From: Camarhynchus parvulus
Lineage: Eukaryota > Chordata > Aves > Passeriformes > Thraupidae
Length of the DNA stretch: 64,000 bases
NCBI RefSeq assembly: GCF_901933205.1
Contig: NC_044590.1
Location: 2,557,501-2,621,500 of the forward strand
Direction of reading: 5' to 3'
Both the position numbers and the translations under genes were made by a program. This document shows positions 1 to 11,719 of the stretch, one piece after another (within the stretch, counting starts at the first letter, position 1; each line of letters begins with the position of its first letter). The notes beneath the pieces were generated by a model that was not told the DNA's origin, searched no databases, and worked only from the letters and a program-made list of their open reading frames with translations.

Positions 1-1039
1 GAGGCTGATGTTGAGCCTAGCAACAGAAATCCTGTTATTATGCTTAAAAACAACAACAAAAAACCAAAACAGAAACAATCCCCGCATAATATTTAATATA
101 TGAGTCCCATACAGCAAGACACCGTGGTCCAAGTTAAAAACGCAATACACCAACGCAGAGACCACCAACACTGAAACACCCACAAGAGAAAACTAATCCT
201 TGACTACTAAATAGTGGAAGCTCAGGCATGATTAGCTTTTAACTTTCTAGGCAGCACCTTCACTTCCTTTAGGAGGTTTACAGAAGCACTGGTGTGTATG
301 TATGCAATGTCAAAAGATGCTTCCTCTCTGTGTGATTTCAGTTCCTCACCCTAACCAGGGATGCATTGAGGGCAGGTTGTGGTGGATGGTGCTGTCTGCA
401 GGCTCCATGAGAGGTGGATTTTTGGCTTCAGCTGTTGTCCTGCCATGTGGCTGGCTGTGTTTGCCCAAAGTCTGCCCACAGGGAGGTTTGCTGCAGTCCT
501 CCCTGCTGCAGGCAGGCTGCTCCTGCAGATGTTGGAGGGCTCTAAGGGGATGCCAGGCACATCTGGCAAGGTGGCAGCTGCTCAGCAAGGCCCCCATCCA
601 AAACCTGCCAATGTTGTAGGTTTTTCCCCTTTCCCATCAGCCTAATCCTGCTACTGAGAAAACTGCTGGGAAAACACCAATTGACTGAAATGAGATGAGA
701 ATTAGGCCATCAGAAACAAGTTTCCAATTTATTTCGTAGACAGTAGGGGTTTTTTCTTCCTTTGCTTATTCTTTTTAAAGTGAGGCATCTGGTCTGGATT
801 TGATCTGCGACTTAAAGGGAGAAGAGCAGCGAGTGAAGTCCAGAATTTCATTTATCTTCTTTCTCTAACTCTCCTCTAAGGCAGGACATGGAGCCAAGTC
901 CCTACTGTGGCTGCATGGCCCCATCTGCTCACTGAGCAGAGACCCATCTCCAGGGATTTGTGATGCCCTGGACCCATCTGTTGGAGGTTTAGCTTTCTGA
1001 AGTTTGGAGATTTAGAGCTGGGTGTGCTGGGCATGGTGT

Positions 1040-1045
1040 TTTATT
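1040..1045 (-). terminator. Candidate distal poly(A) signal of BMP7
   Basis: This is a second minus-strand AATAAA, about 1.3 kb past the stop. A third lies at 728-733. Long BMP7 3' UTRs are known in mammals, so either is plausible. Confidence 0.35.
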
Positions 1046-1932
1046 GGGCATTATTTTCTTTTTATCTCCCTGGTGAAATTTATACCAATCCTACTTTGGT
1101 GCGTGCCAAAGTGGGGAATTGGTTTGTGATTTGGTTACTGCAACTCTGCATTCTTCTTTGCAACAACTTTAACTGAGCCTTAATTACTTAAGTGTGATGT
1201 TTGTGTAACCTGTGACTTTAAAAGAAGGGAAAAGAAAAGCCTTGAGGGGACATTTTCTTGCTTCTGGTTCCAGCTTCTTGGTGGCCCTTGAAGGGGATTG
1301 TGGTGGGGTTTTTTGAGGTGAAGCCAGGAGAGCAGGGGGTTTATCAGAGGCACTGGCCCCAGGAAGGTTTCCCAGCTTGTTCCCAGTCTGTGTGGGGCTG
1401 GGTGTGCATCCCAACTCACAGCACCTTCTGACTTGAGTCTCCATGTTCTTGGAAAAGGGCTGGAACTTGTTCCCTCAGGGGAGTCAATGGACATTTTCCA
1501 CACAGCAGCAGGATTTTAGTTGCAGCTTTTATAGCAACTGCTCAGGGCACCCCAGCTAAACATCAGGTTTAATCCCTTCTTCTCAGCATTTTGCTGCTTT
1601 CCTGTTTCAAGTTCATAGCAAATTGAAACACCTTCTGGCAGCTGGAGGAAATTTCCTTCCTTGTTGATAGAAAAAAGCACACCCCAAAATTCTCACTCTT
1701 TGAAGCACTTTTCTTCAGCTCTTTTGCTTGCCAATTGTTTTTTTTTCTTCCTTAGCCTAATCTGTCCTTTGAATTTGTGTCAATCCACATCCAGCTTTTG
1801 TTACTGTAGTTTAAAGCTGGAAGTTGCATGTAATTCATCCTTGGTTTTGCCTATGAAATTGAAGCAGAGGAATGGAAGCAATAATTCTCTAACAAAATAC
1901 CTGTTCACTCCAGGTATATTTTGTTCACTTAT

Positions 1933-1938
1933 TTTATT
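1933..1938 (-). terminator. Candidate proximal poly(A) signal of BMP7
   Basis: The hexamer AATAAA reads on the minus strand about 430 nt after the stop codon. It is the first canonical hexamer downstream of the coding region. Cleavage would be expected 10-30 nt further, near 1905-1920. Usage is an inference. Confidence 0.4.
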
Positions 1939-2365
1939 GCAAACCGTGTTACAGGAACTACACACACTTATTAGTCACAGCACAGTCTCACCTTGGATAG
2001 ATTATTACTGTTTTACTCACAATCAACACTGGTGAGTTTGCAATCTCCAGAAAGACTCATTTGCAAAAGTATGTACTGTAGGAGCCAATTTTGTAAGCAG
2101 ATTTGGTTTTAAACGGTTTCTCTGGCTTGTTTCAGTTTACAAGCTCATTGTCTGTAATAAACTAAAACAAAATGTGTTCAAATGCCTCTTCAGATCCAGA
2201 AACTGTTCCATTGTCTGAACTTTCAGAGGCCTGGTCCTAAAATGGTTTGGGACTTTTTTAAACCCACGGCTGGAGCACCAACCTTTCCCCCAACCCCACA
2301 CAGCCATACAAACCCACTCTTTACAAATAACTTCTTTTTCTTTTTTCTTCCTCTGTCCTACAAAC

Positions 2366-2515
2366 CTAGTGGCAGCCACATGCTCGTACCACCATGTTCC
2401 TGTATTTTTTTAAGATAACATTGGAGCTGTCATCAAAATAGAGCACTGAGATGGCGTTGAGTTGTGTAGGAGCACAGCAGGGCTTCGGCACAGTCTCTGG
2501 GTTTATAAAGTGAAC
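2366..2515 (-). CDS. BMP7: BMP7 exon 7: C-terminal knot domain and stop
   Basis: The last coding exon has acceptor CATTCCCCAG|GTT. It encodes residues 388-436, beginning [19 protein letters not shown], continuing through [19 protein letters not shown] and ending VVRACGCH, then TAG at 2366-2368. C400 and C401 are the CC pair, of which one forms the interchain disulfide. C433 and C435 form the terminal CxC. The short exon (49 codons) is easy to miss in ORF scans but follows exon 6 in frame without any break. Confidence 0.97.
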   Translation of the reverse strand, partial: VHFINPETVPKPCCAPTQLNAISVLYFDDSSNVILKKYRNMVVRACGCH

Positions 2516-3021
2516 CTGGGGAATGAAAACAGAGGAATGTTAAGATTCACTTCTCCCCTCTGCTCCCCCCATATCCTTCTGTCCTGGGCAACCTTCTGCC
2601 TGTCCCATACCCTCACTCAGCAGCTGAGCTGTGTAACTTTGGGATTCACTGATTCTCAGCCTGACCCCAAATCCACTTTTGGTGGCAGCACGTTGTGGAT
2701 CCTTACAGAGTTTCCCCAAGAGGTGCTGACAGTGGGTCTGGTGTCTTGCTCCTTCCTTCCCGTGCAGTGGGACCAAACCCCCATTAGTGTCTATCACAGG
2801 GCCCTTTGAAGCCAGAGAGAGCCTGCCACTGCCTGCAGCAGAGACAGGGTCATTTCTGGCCAGGTTCTAATCCAGACATGTGGGGCCAGGTGCTGCAGGC
2901 ACCCTGAGAGCTAAGGCAGATCCTCCTGCCCCTGTTAGCTCAGAGACCCTGTGTGTATAAATTTATTTCTGAGTAGCAGCTGTCAGGTGTAAGGCTGTGC
3001 TAGGAGACAGGGTGCACCTAC
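2516..3021 (-). other. BMP7 intron 6
   Basis: This 506-bp GT-AG intron has donor GTAGGT at its 3021 end and acceptor CCCCAG at 2516. No repeat or other gene is visible inside it. Confidence 0.93.
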
Positions 3022-3132
3022 CAGTGTCTGTACAATGGCATGGTTTGTAGCATTCATGTAGGAATTCAGGGGGAAAGCACATTCTCCTTCACAGTAATAG
3101 GCAGCGTAGCCCTCCGGAGCAATGATCCAGTC
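3022..3132 (-). CDS. BMP7: BMP7 exon 6: knot domain, finger 1 and helix
   Basis: This 111-nt exon in phase 0/0 encodes residues 351-387. It starts [23 protein letters not shown] and continues [14 protein letters not shown]. It carries knot cysteines C364 and C368 and the NAT sequon at N377. The donor is CTG|GTAGGT. The acceptor is unusual: CTCAAG|GAC, behind a short and interrupted pyrimidine tract. Homology and frame leave no other acceptor possible, since QDW must be continuous across the junction. Confidence 0.96.
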
Positions 3133-3744
3133 CTTGAGTCAATTGAAGCCATCAGATTGTGGAGAAGGACAGAAATGCAGTGAAACAAAAAGCCAACCAG
3201 CACATAAATCTAAACATTCATACACACAGTTACAGCGGCCTGCAAAATAAAAATCTGCCCCCCTGGCCTTTCTGAAGCTCTCTTAGAGGCCTGTGAAGCG
3301 CCTGCTCTTCCTGCAGGGACACACCCCACATTGCAAATGTGCCCACAGAGCAGCCGCACATCTGGGTTCAGTTGTTTATCCATTCAGCAGTGTCCTGCCT
3401 GCCCACGAGGATCCCTTCACCCAGCAGCACAATGCAGACACAAGCTTTCAGAAAGGAAAATAGCTTTAACCAGGTCTAAAAAAACATGTAGAGGAAAATG
3501 GAGAGCCATGCCTTCAGCACTGCCAGAGGACCTGCAGGCCCACAGCCCCTCAAAAACACTGTGTTGAGCTCCCAGCCAGCCTCCCACTAAATATTTGTAT
3601 ACCCAACTTAGCAGAAACACTTAAGCATGCTACAGGCTGTAAACAATATTTTTCCCCTTCAGGATTTAAAATAAAAAATCTGTTAGCAGCTGTGTCTCAC
3701 TGCTGCAGTTGATAAATGATGTGCCAGGGCACCCCAGTCCTTAC
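3133..3744 (-). other. BMP7 intron 5
   Basis: This 612-bp intron runs from donor GTAAGG to acceptor CTCAAG. The acceptor-proximal stretch is pyrimidine-poor (GGCTTCAATTGACTCAAG). I see no repeats. Confidence 0.92.
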
Positions 3745-3821
3745 CTGCCACCCCAGGTCCCTGAAGCTGACGTAGAGCTCGTGTTTCTTGCAGGCCTGTC
3801 GCTGGTCACTGCTGCTGTTCT
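3745..3821 (-). CDS. BMP7: BMP7 exon 5: start of cystine-knot domain
   Basis: This 77-nt exon encodes codons 325 (in part) to 350. The acceptor is CCCCTCACAG|AG and the donor is TGGCAG|GTAAGG. It gives [26 protein letters not shown]. It contains the first knot cysteine (C335), the NSS sequon (N326) and the conserved [12 protein letters not shown] strand and loop that forms part of the type I receptor contact region. The exon closes exactly between codons (phase 0). Confidence 0.97.
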
Positions 3822-4187
3822 CTGTGAGGGGACAATGGTGGCCATGAGCTTGGGCTGCCCCAGCTCCCTCAGCAGGGAGTGAGGCATTGCTGCTCATCTG
3901 GTGCACTTACAACTGGTTATTTAGGTTTTTTAGTCATACAATAATGGCTGGGTTCAACATATATGAAATGCACTTCTGGCTTTTTTGTGCAAAGCCAAAA
4001 AAGGCCTGGGAAAGTAGGGGTTTTATCTTAATTTTTTTCCCCTGGACATCCTCTGACCTCCTAATAGCAACACACAGATCACTCTGATTACTGCCTATAG
4101 ATAAAAGGAGAAACAGCGCAGTTTTAAAGTTTTGTCTGTTCTGGACACATAGCCTGAGCTGAAGGCCCAAGCAGAAAGAATGGCTCA

Positions 4188-4384
4188 GGAAGAATTTAAT
4201 CTCCAACAGGGTGGTCAGGCACTGGAAGGAGCTGCCAGGAATGCAGTGGAGTCCCCATCTCTGGAGGTGTTCAAGGGACTGGACGTGGCACTCAGTGCTC
4301 TGGGCTGGTTGACAAGGTGGGAGTTGGTCAAAGGTTGGACTTGATGGTCTTGGAGGTTTTTTCCAACCTTAATGATTCTATAAA
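4188..4384 (+). mobile_element. CR1 LINE 3'-end fragment
   Basis: The text follows the 3' end of avian CR1: gtggtcaggcactggaa, ctggaggtgttcaaggg, a tggcactcagtgctctgg block, ggttggacttgatggtctt, then ttccaacct and a terminal gattctata. CR1 is the dominant non-LTR retrotransposon of bird genomes and inserts mostly as 5'-truncated copies like this one. It lies antisense to BMP7 in intron 4. It has no coding capacity. Confidence 0.92.
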
Positions 4385-4862
4385 AGTGTGATTGGAAGCT
4401 CTGTTTTCCTTTTCCTTCTGCTCCTCACAGCCTCTCCTTCCACTCAGTGAGGCACTCCCAGAAGCAGCTGGAATTTGCTGCTGCCTCAGCAGAGCCAGCC
4501 CTGAGCTGGGGCTCCTGCTGGGACCCTCATCAAGGGCCAGAACCTCCGAGGTATCACATAATTAAGCCACATTTCTATTTCAAATGCCTGATGGAGTTTT
4601 CTTCCAAATTAGGAAGCACAGCTCCCCCCAGAATAGCCGTGGTTATCCAGAGAATGAATGGGTTTTCTTCTTCTATGCAAGAATTTTGGGACTACTGTGC
4701 TTTTTAGGGGCTAAACTTAAAATCACGAGCCCTGAAAATGGACAGCATTTGGATTCAGATACACTGATCACTGATTGTTTTAACGTACTTATCTTCCATT
4801 TCAAAATGAGAATTTATTTCGCGTGGGAGAAAAGGAGTTTTTCTGGTTAGATGCTTGGGGTA

Positions 4863-5104
4863 TTTTTTTAAATTTGGATTAAGAAATCCCTCAATCTAAC
4901 ATAGGGAAAAGAATGTTTGTTTGAAGCTGACATTTTTGGAACAACACTAACCCCACACCATTCTGAACATTTTTGAACATTTTCTTACTTCAACTTTTTT
5001 AAAATTTGAATTAAGAAATCCCTCAATCTAACATAGGGAAAAGAATGTTTTTGGAACAACCTGATATTTTTGGAACAACCCTAACCCCACACCATTTTTG
5101 AACC
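4863..5104. repeat. Imperfect tandem duplication, ~132-bp period
   Basis: A block starting aagaaatccctcaatctaac at 4881 recurs at 5013. The companion ctaaccccacaccatt recurs near the end of each copy. The copies differ by a few substitutions and short indels. The second copy stops about 100 nt from exon 4. Confidence 0.9.
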
Positions 5105-5201
5105 AATGGTGACCAAAGGGACAACAAACAGATGAAGTGGGAGAAACCACTCCCACACCATCCCAGAGCCACAAGCGTGCTTCCAGGCAGCTGTGCTGTA
5201 C

Positions 5202-5399
5202 CTGCAATGTTGGAGACCCGGAATGCCTCCTGGTTCTTTGGTGTTTTGGATCTGTTCTGGCTCCTCTGCTTGCCGCCTGTGGAGCGGATGCTGCGCAGGT
5301 GCACCTCGGTGGCCTTGAAGAAGGCCACGGTGAAGGGCTGCTTGTTCTGGGGGCCCTGCCTCCCGATCAGCCCCGCCAGCTTGGGGTTGATGCTTTGTC
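5202..5399 (-). CDS. BMP7: BMP7 exon 4: propeptide end, furin site, mature N-terminus
   Basis: This 198-nt exon encodes residues 259 (in part) to 325 (in part). The acceptor is GTGCTTGCAG|GA and the donor is GCAG|GTACAG. It begins QSINPKLAGLIGRQGPQNKQPF, passes through KATEVHLRSIR and then opens the mature protein with STGGKQRSQNRSKTPKNQE. RSIR at residues 294-297 is the proprotein-convertase site. The basic stretch after cleavage is the segment associated with heparan-sulfate binding in BMPs. N307 (NRS) is a glycosylation sequon. The end reads AFRVSNIA, a diverged but family-typical linker before the knot domain. Confidence 0.97.
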
Positions 5400-6564
5400 C
5401 TGCAAGCACAACAGACTGGTGAGGGTTTTGTCCTGGTTTTATCCTGGTTTCATCCTGGCAGCAGCCAGGATAACTCCTGGGAATGCCATCCACCCTCCAA
5501 AGACCACGGCTTAACGGGCAAAGCTGCTTCTGACACGAGCAGCTCAGTACAGCTAACTTCATTTTATATCTGTGTGTAAAAGTTACATTAACTAGTCCTA
5601 CATATAATTGTTTTAGCCCAAATCCGCTTAGCGTTAGCTTTTCCTGCATTCTTTAGAGGGGTTTCTTCAAGTTCACCAACCTATAATTTGAAGTGATCCT
5701 ATAAAAGGAGCCGTAAAACTCAGCCCATAGGAACACTAAATTCCCACTGGAAGGTTATTAGCTTAAAATAAAAATGCCTTGTATGAAATGCTGACAGAGT
5801 TCCAGATATACCTCAGCTGAGAGAAACAAATATTTAGAGGCATTTTGCTTATTGCTGCATCTTGCCACCACTGTACCTGATAACTTTGTACAAAACTCTG
5901 ATTATCATCCATGATAATCATCATGATTTCATCATCATCCTTCATCTTGGGCTCTAGAACAATTTGATTTTTGCTAAAAGACAATTAGTAGGTTTCTCTG
6001 TAGAATTAAATCAATTATTTACAAATAAGGCAAGGAGAGGGTGGCAATGGGAAATTTAATGTTTCTCCTTGTTGCTGTTGAGGGATGTCTGGGTGCTGCT
6101 GTGAAATGCAGAGGTGATTTCCAGGATTATTCTGTCCCAAGCCACTGAGTGCTGCTGCTAAATCCAGGTTATGGTTTTGTGATCCTTTTGCTAAGGCCAG
6201 AGCTGGGCCTTGTTATCCACAAATCAAACATGCCAAAGGACAGCTGACATTTTCCTGGAGAAGCCCTGCAAGGCAGCCTGACCAGAGAGAGTGGGAAAAG
6301 GGCTCCCAGTTCATTTATTTTGTATGATTATTTTTTAATAGACTGCATTTGCTTCATGATTACAGATCATGTAACAGCAGATAAAATGAAAGGATGGGGG
6401 TTGATTTACTTTGACATTTTACGTCACTTAAAGCCTTGAGGATTGCCCGAGCATAAAGCGTTGCATCAAAATGCTGCTGTACTTACATCATATGATATTT
6501 AGTGCCCCTCCTGGCTGGGAATCATGAAACAGAGTCCCTGATTTCTGCTGGGGTGTGAACTCAC
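5400..6564 (-). other. BMP7 intron 3
   Basis: This 1165-bp intron has donor GTGAGT and acceptor CTTGCAG. It includes a perfect 9-bp-arm inverted repeat at 5900-5919 followed by ATC/ATG-rich short repeats. I find nothing else. Confidence 0.93.
5900..5919. repeat. Short perfect inverted repeat (gattatcat/atgataatc)
   Basis: Two 9-bp arms are separated by cc, so the sequence can form a hairpin. A cat/atc-rich stretch follows to about 5945. It could be slippage-derived or a paired binding site for a homeodomain factor. Neither is shown. Confidence 0.85.
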
Positions 6565-6713
6565 CATCAATGCCTTCCACGGAGAGCTGCAGGCCCAGGT
6601 TGTGCTGGGGATTCACCACCCAGTGGTTACTGGTCGCGGTGATGTCGAACACCAGCCACCCTTCCTCTGCAGCCCAGATCGTCCTGGAGTCCAGCAGGAA
6701 CAGATCTGAATCC
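6565..6713 (-). CDS. BMP7: BMP7 exon 3: propeptide
   Basis: This 149-nt exon completes codon 209 (AG|G, Arg) and ends on the first base of codon 259. The acceptor is CTTTGTTTCAG|GG and the donor is GATG|GTGAGT. It encodes [50 protein letters not shown]. This is the strongly conserved C-terminal part of the propeptide that packs on the mature dimer. No frame disruption or odd codons are visible. Confidence 0.97.
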
Positions 6714-9700
6714 CTGAAACAAAGAGCAGAATTCCCAGTTAGCCAGGATTTCCAGTGGAGTCTCCACACACATCCTTTAGGCAGTGCATGGGGTTGGGAT
6801 TTCAGCGATAGGTGGAGCTGGGCTGGTTTGTGCTCCCCTCCCATCACCCTCAGGTGAAACTTCTCTTCAAAAAAGGGAGGATGGGTTGAAGCAGAGCTGA
6901 GCTGGGTTGGGGTTACTTTGCTGTTAACCTTGAGCTCCTGATGCAACCTTAAAAAAACTTTTGCCAGGCCCAGATCTGCAGAATTACTGTTTGCATATGC
7001 AAATCCAGTAATTGGGCAGACAATGCTGCTCATTAGCCTTTCCACACATAATTTCCTGACTTTTATGCATAACTGTAGTGTTGGTGCAAGCCAGCTGGAA
7101 CAATGGTGTGCATACATTATCATATGTAATAGGTTTTTTTTTAATTGGCTCATCTGAGGTTACAGATAACTGATTGAGGCAATAACCCTCTGCACTGCTG
7201 TGGGTCACAATCTTTTTTCAATTCATTGCTTGGGTGGTTTTTTTAAAGGCCACTGCTGGGTTACTCTAGCCAAAGAAATAATATCAGAAAATGGAAAAGA
7301 TCCTAAATAGAGAGATTCTGTTCTTTTGAAATAGGTGAAATTATTTCAGATTTACAAGCTGTTTCCTGGCATATTTCTGAAAAATTAAAATTTGAGAAAA
7401 TACAGGTTCTGTAAAAGAAGGAGTTTTATCAGAAAAGAAGGAGATAAAACTCCGATTAAAAAATGGATGCTGCTGCAGTTCTTTTATAAAAAAATACTTT
7501 AAAAGAAGAACAAAGACACATGGTGGAAGTGTCTAGACAAGTCCTGTAAGAGCTGCTTTTGTGCCTACAGTGAACAAACATGATAACTTGTTCAAGTGTA
7601 ATTATATCCTTTTGAATGAAGAACTATCCTTGAAAAACCCTTTAATCACATCCTCAAAGCTTTAAAAGGCCTTATGAATTTGGTCACTATAGATTTGTCA
7701 GTGCAAATATGTATATTCAGCTTGGTTTACACAGTGCCTCTTGTTTGCATGAAACATCAAGTGATCAGAAATGAATCTGAGGAGAGCTGTTGGCATAAGG
7801 GCTTTTGACTCACAGCTTTTAGTGTTTCTTTCCCCTTTGACATACCAAGAAATTAGAAGCTTTTGTCCCACACAGAACAGGAATGGAGGGGTTGTTTTTT
7901 CAATGCTTTTATTGTTTATCTTTCCTTTCAACCTTAGTGGGCCAGAGTGTGTAAGAGGTGATGCTTTCTTCTGTGAGCTAAGGGGTGTCACCACCCACCT
8001 CTGATTGTGCTGGCTTGCATGAAATTCAATTTCTGAAATGAGTTCCTGCAGAGCAGGCGAGCGCAAGGCTGAGGAAGAAAATTTTGTGTTTCCTCCCTAA
8101 AGGAGGAGAGATTTGGGTACCCCGTGGCTGAATATGCAGCCAGTGCTGCTGAGGGTGCAATCAGTGCTTGCTTTTAAGCAAAGCTCTGGTTTGTGGAAGA
8201 AGCCCTACACCAGAGCTGGACTTGCTGCACCAGCTCCTTGCCAAGGCAGAGGGGATCCTGTGGGAGTGCTCAGGGGATGTTTGGGGGCCAAAGTGGGTGG
8301 TCAGGAAGGGCTGTGGGGCAGCAATGCTCCAGGCAGGTGTTGGGAGCTCAGTCAGCTTTGCTCCCAGGAAATCTGGAGTTAAACAGGACGGGTAACCCCT
8401 CTCACATTAGTTACAGCAATGCAAGAAGCTTGAACTCCAAGCAGGGGACAAATCTCCTGGGGTTCCATCCCCACCCAGGAGCAGTGGCGCCGTTCCCACA
8501 GCACAGGACACCTCCCACCCTTCCCTGTTTACAGCACACTGAACCAAACACATCCCACAGGAGCCAGGGACCAGGCAGTTGCATGGATTGGCCCGTCCCA
8601 GTGGCTGAGGCCAAGTTTCCAGGAGTAAAGGGTGTTTTATTCACATAGTCCATTATTTCAGCATGGCCCCTGACTGGAACTCATGATTCACACAAGGTTT
8701 GGTTAACAGGGACTTGGCTTGCTTGGTTTTCTCCCCTTGTAGTTTGCAGGTTAATGATAATAGCAATCGTGATAATTTTTTGTTTTGTTTTGTTTTTAGC
8801 TACTGCTCAACTGCAGTATTATTACTCAGAAAAAACAGCCTTTAAGCTTCCCATGCTGACATGATGCAATCAGGGTAAGCAGACTACATGAGGCATCAAG
8901 TACCAGGGTGAGTCAGTCTGGGAAATTGTATAATACATTTGTTTTCCTGTAGTTACAGCAATGTGCAAACAATAGGCCTGGAGGGGAAGCCCGAAGTGAG
9001 AGAGATCAAAGGGACCCACTGAAGGGAAATGTCCTTCCCACACACACTTGGAACATTTGGACCCCAAGAAAGCCCAGTGTTGGACGCCCTTTGGAGGAGT
9101 TCAAGCACTCCTGGGTTAGTGTTTTCTGGGTGGGATGCAGAACCTCACTGGTGTTGCAAGCAGAGGCTCCTGAGATGTGGCTCCTGTTCAGATGAAAAGA
9201 AACCTCTCGTTCTTTTCAAAAAGAAAACCTCCTTGAAGTGGAACGTCCTGCTCTCCAAAGACAGGCAAACAGCATTAAATCACCAGCTAATAGGCAGCCA
9301 GCCCTCAAGATATCCTTGTTGGACAAGACACAGTAAACACAGCAAAGAAATGTTGTTCTGCTAAGACTTAAACAACATTTATTCTGAGGGCTCCCATCTA
9401 ATGACTTGCCACAGAAGGTAGTGCTGGTTCAGTCTGACTAATGTGGCTGCTTTGGGTTTTAGCTGAGAGATAAAGATCTGAGCCCAAAGAGAAAAGGTTT
9501 CTATGCACATCTCACTCCTGTACCTCACCTTCCCACTGTGTACTCACAGAGCTTGTTCCTGGAGCAGTGTGAACGATGGCTCTGCAGCAAGGAGGGAAAA
9601 AACCCCTTTGGTTCCTCGGCCCTGCATTCAGTTCCTTCATTTTAGAATTTCAGTGCATGCAAGAAACTGTACTTGCTTTTTTTCCAGAGCAAGAGATAGG

Positions 9701-11656
9701 AAAGGCACATGATCCTCCTTTTACAGAAAAAATTAGGCTGGGACATGGAAATGTTAATGTCTAGATTAGAGTTACATAAATTACAAAGTCTGGATCCAGA
9801 CCACAAGTATGTTCTGTTGAGACCACATCAAAATGGCTCAGTGTTCAAAGAACTGACATCAGCGGGAGTGTCAGAGCTTATAGCAATGATAAAATTTGGG
9901 GCTTTCTGCTCGCCTGTCTCAAGCACTGAGAGCCTGAGATGAAGACAGGAGGTTGGCATTTGCCTGCTGATGTCTTTGGTAGTGTCTCACACTGGATGCC
10001 AGACAGGAGAGTCACCTCCTGTTAGAAAGCACTCCCAAAAATTTGTCTACAGGTCATGTAAGTGCTGTGTGGTCTGTGAAACTTCCTGAGTGAACTTGTT
10101 CTCTGGGCTCAGGGCTGAGTAACCAGCACTGCAGCATGAGGGTGGCTGGGCAGGATGCATGTGAGATCGTGTCTGGGAAGCAGCTGGAGCTATGGAGGTG
10201 GAAGGGCTGACCTGCCAAAGGGCTGATGGTGGTAAGGAAAGGGATCACAAATATTTAGTGAAGAGAAAAGGGCTGGAAGAAGTGAGGATTGTGGGGGTGA
10301 GCACAGAAATCAGAGAATAAGGCAGGGAAGGGAAGGTGTGGGATAAAGGGAATTGTTGCAACATGGCAATTCTAAATTAAGAGAAAGGATTAGCAACCAT
10401 GAAGCTTTGTGAAAATAGTATGTATGGCTTCTTGCTTTTTGCTTTTCCAGTCCCTGGGATGCAGCTTGGTTTGAAGCCATAAACACTAGAAATATACCCA
10501 AAAATGCGAAGTGCTCCATCTGCCCCAATCACCTGCCTTGGTGAGTTGGAGCACAAGGAGAACATGGATGAAAACATGAGAGACAGAAATTCTGCACTGG
10601 CAAGGGAACAGGAGATAAAACTCTGCATTTATAGACTATCATGCTGGAAGGTCTACACTATTTTAGGCCAGTCCTCCTGCCAAACAGTCCCTGCTTTTAT
10701 GTCTGTTTTCTTCACCCACTGTCCCCATCCTGCTCGTCAGCCCTGTTATTTCAAACTGCTGCTTACAAGTGGCAGTAAACACTAATGAGCACTTCCAAGA
10801 GGGATAAAAATAAATGGGAAAAAGGACGGGCAGCAGCAGCGAAGGTGACTCTTGGATATTTCCATTACACTGTAAGACAAGGTGATTGCTGTGACCAGGC
10901 AGCACTCTGTGCTGGGAGCAGCCCACAGGCTTATCTGCCTGCATCAGGGACAGGGAATCTCTCAGCCCAAAGAGCCCACCTGGCAGCTGGGCTCCCCTGA
11001 TCCCTCCCTCTACCTGCAGGAATTCCAATATCCGTGCTTTAAACAGATACCACACAGAGGCACCTTGCAACAGCCTTTGGGTTAATGTGGGTTAACTCTC
11101 CTGCTTCTGTTTTAAAGTAGGAAACTCTTGATGCGTGGATATGTTGAATTCTCATTGATTCAGCGTGTAAACCACAGTGTCAAAGGCAGGAGCACAATCC
11201 TCTCCTCTCAACTCATATTCTGACCCTAGAGGGGCTGTTTGGGTCGCAGGCACAGGGCAAGTTTTCCAGCAGGCAGCCCAAGGGCAGAGCTGGCACGGGG
11301 GAAGGGGTTATTCACATCCAGGTTTGAGCAGGTGGAGGGAGGAGAAGGCAAAAAGGGCATCCTGGCAGGGTGAGAGGAGATGTGAGGCTAGAAGACATCT
11401 GTTTGGATTAAAAACCTGCCCTATCCAGATTCCAGCTTGCTTGGTGTCATTGCTTAAAGTCAGCTGCAGCTGTCCAAAGACAAGCTTAGGAAAATATTTT
11501 TCAGACTTTCCTACTTTGAGAGGGCCCCAGGATCTCCCTGGGCCTCTCCCTGGCACGTTTGCAACACCCTCTGTACACAGACCTGATGCAGCCCTCCTCC
11601 CACACCTTCCCTTCCCTGTGCCTGGGATCCCCTGCTTATCCTTCCCTCTTCTCCTT

Positions 11657-11719
11657 CCCCACTGATAACAGCTCTCCCCACTGATAAAAACTCTCCCCAC
11701 TGATAAAAACTCTCCCCAC
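11657..11719. repeat. 19-bp minisatellite
   Basis: The unit ccccactgataaaaactct starts at 11657, 11676, 11695 and 11714, the last being partial. The first copy has tgataacagct in place of tgataaaaact. It is a local tandem array in intron 2. Confidence 0.95.

Larger units (their letters stand above)
1..2365 (-). other. BMP7 3' UTR and downstream flank
   Basis: This sequence lies downstream of the BMP7 stop and I find no coding sequence in it. On the minus strand AATAAA occurs at 1933-1938, 1040-1045 and 728-733, allowing 3' UTRs of roughly 0.45, 1.35 or 1.65 kb. Which one is used cannot be told from sequence alone. The part below about 700 shows no signal I recognise. Small ORFs here have no family resemblance. 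Confidence 0.6.
3822..5201 (-). other. BMP7 intron 4
   Basis: This 1380-bp intron has donor GTACAG and acceptor CCTCACAG. It contains a CR1 3' tail (about 4188-4384) and a local duplication (4863-5104) that begins about 100 nt downstream of the exon 4 donor. Confidence 0.93.
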
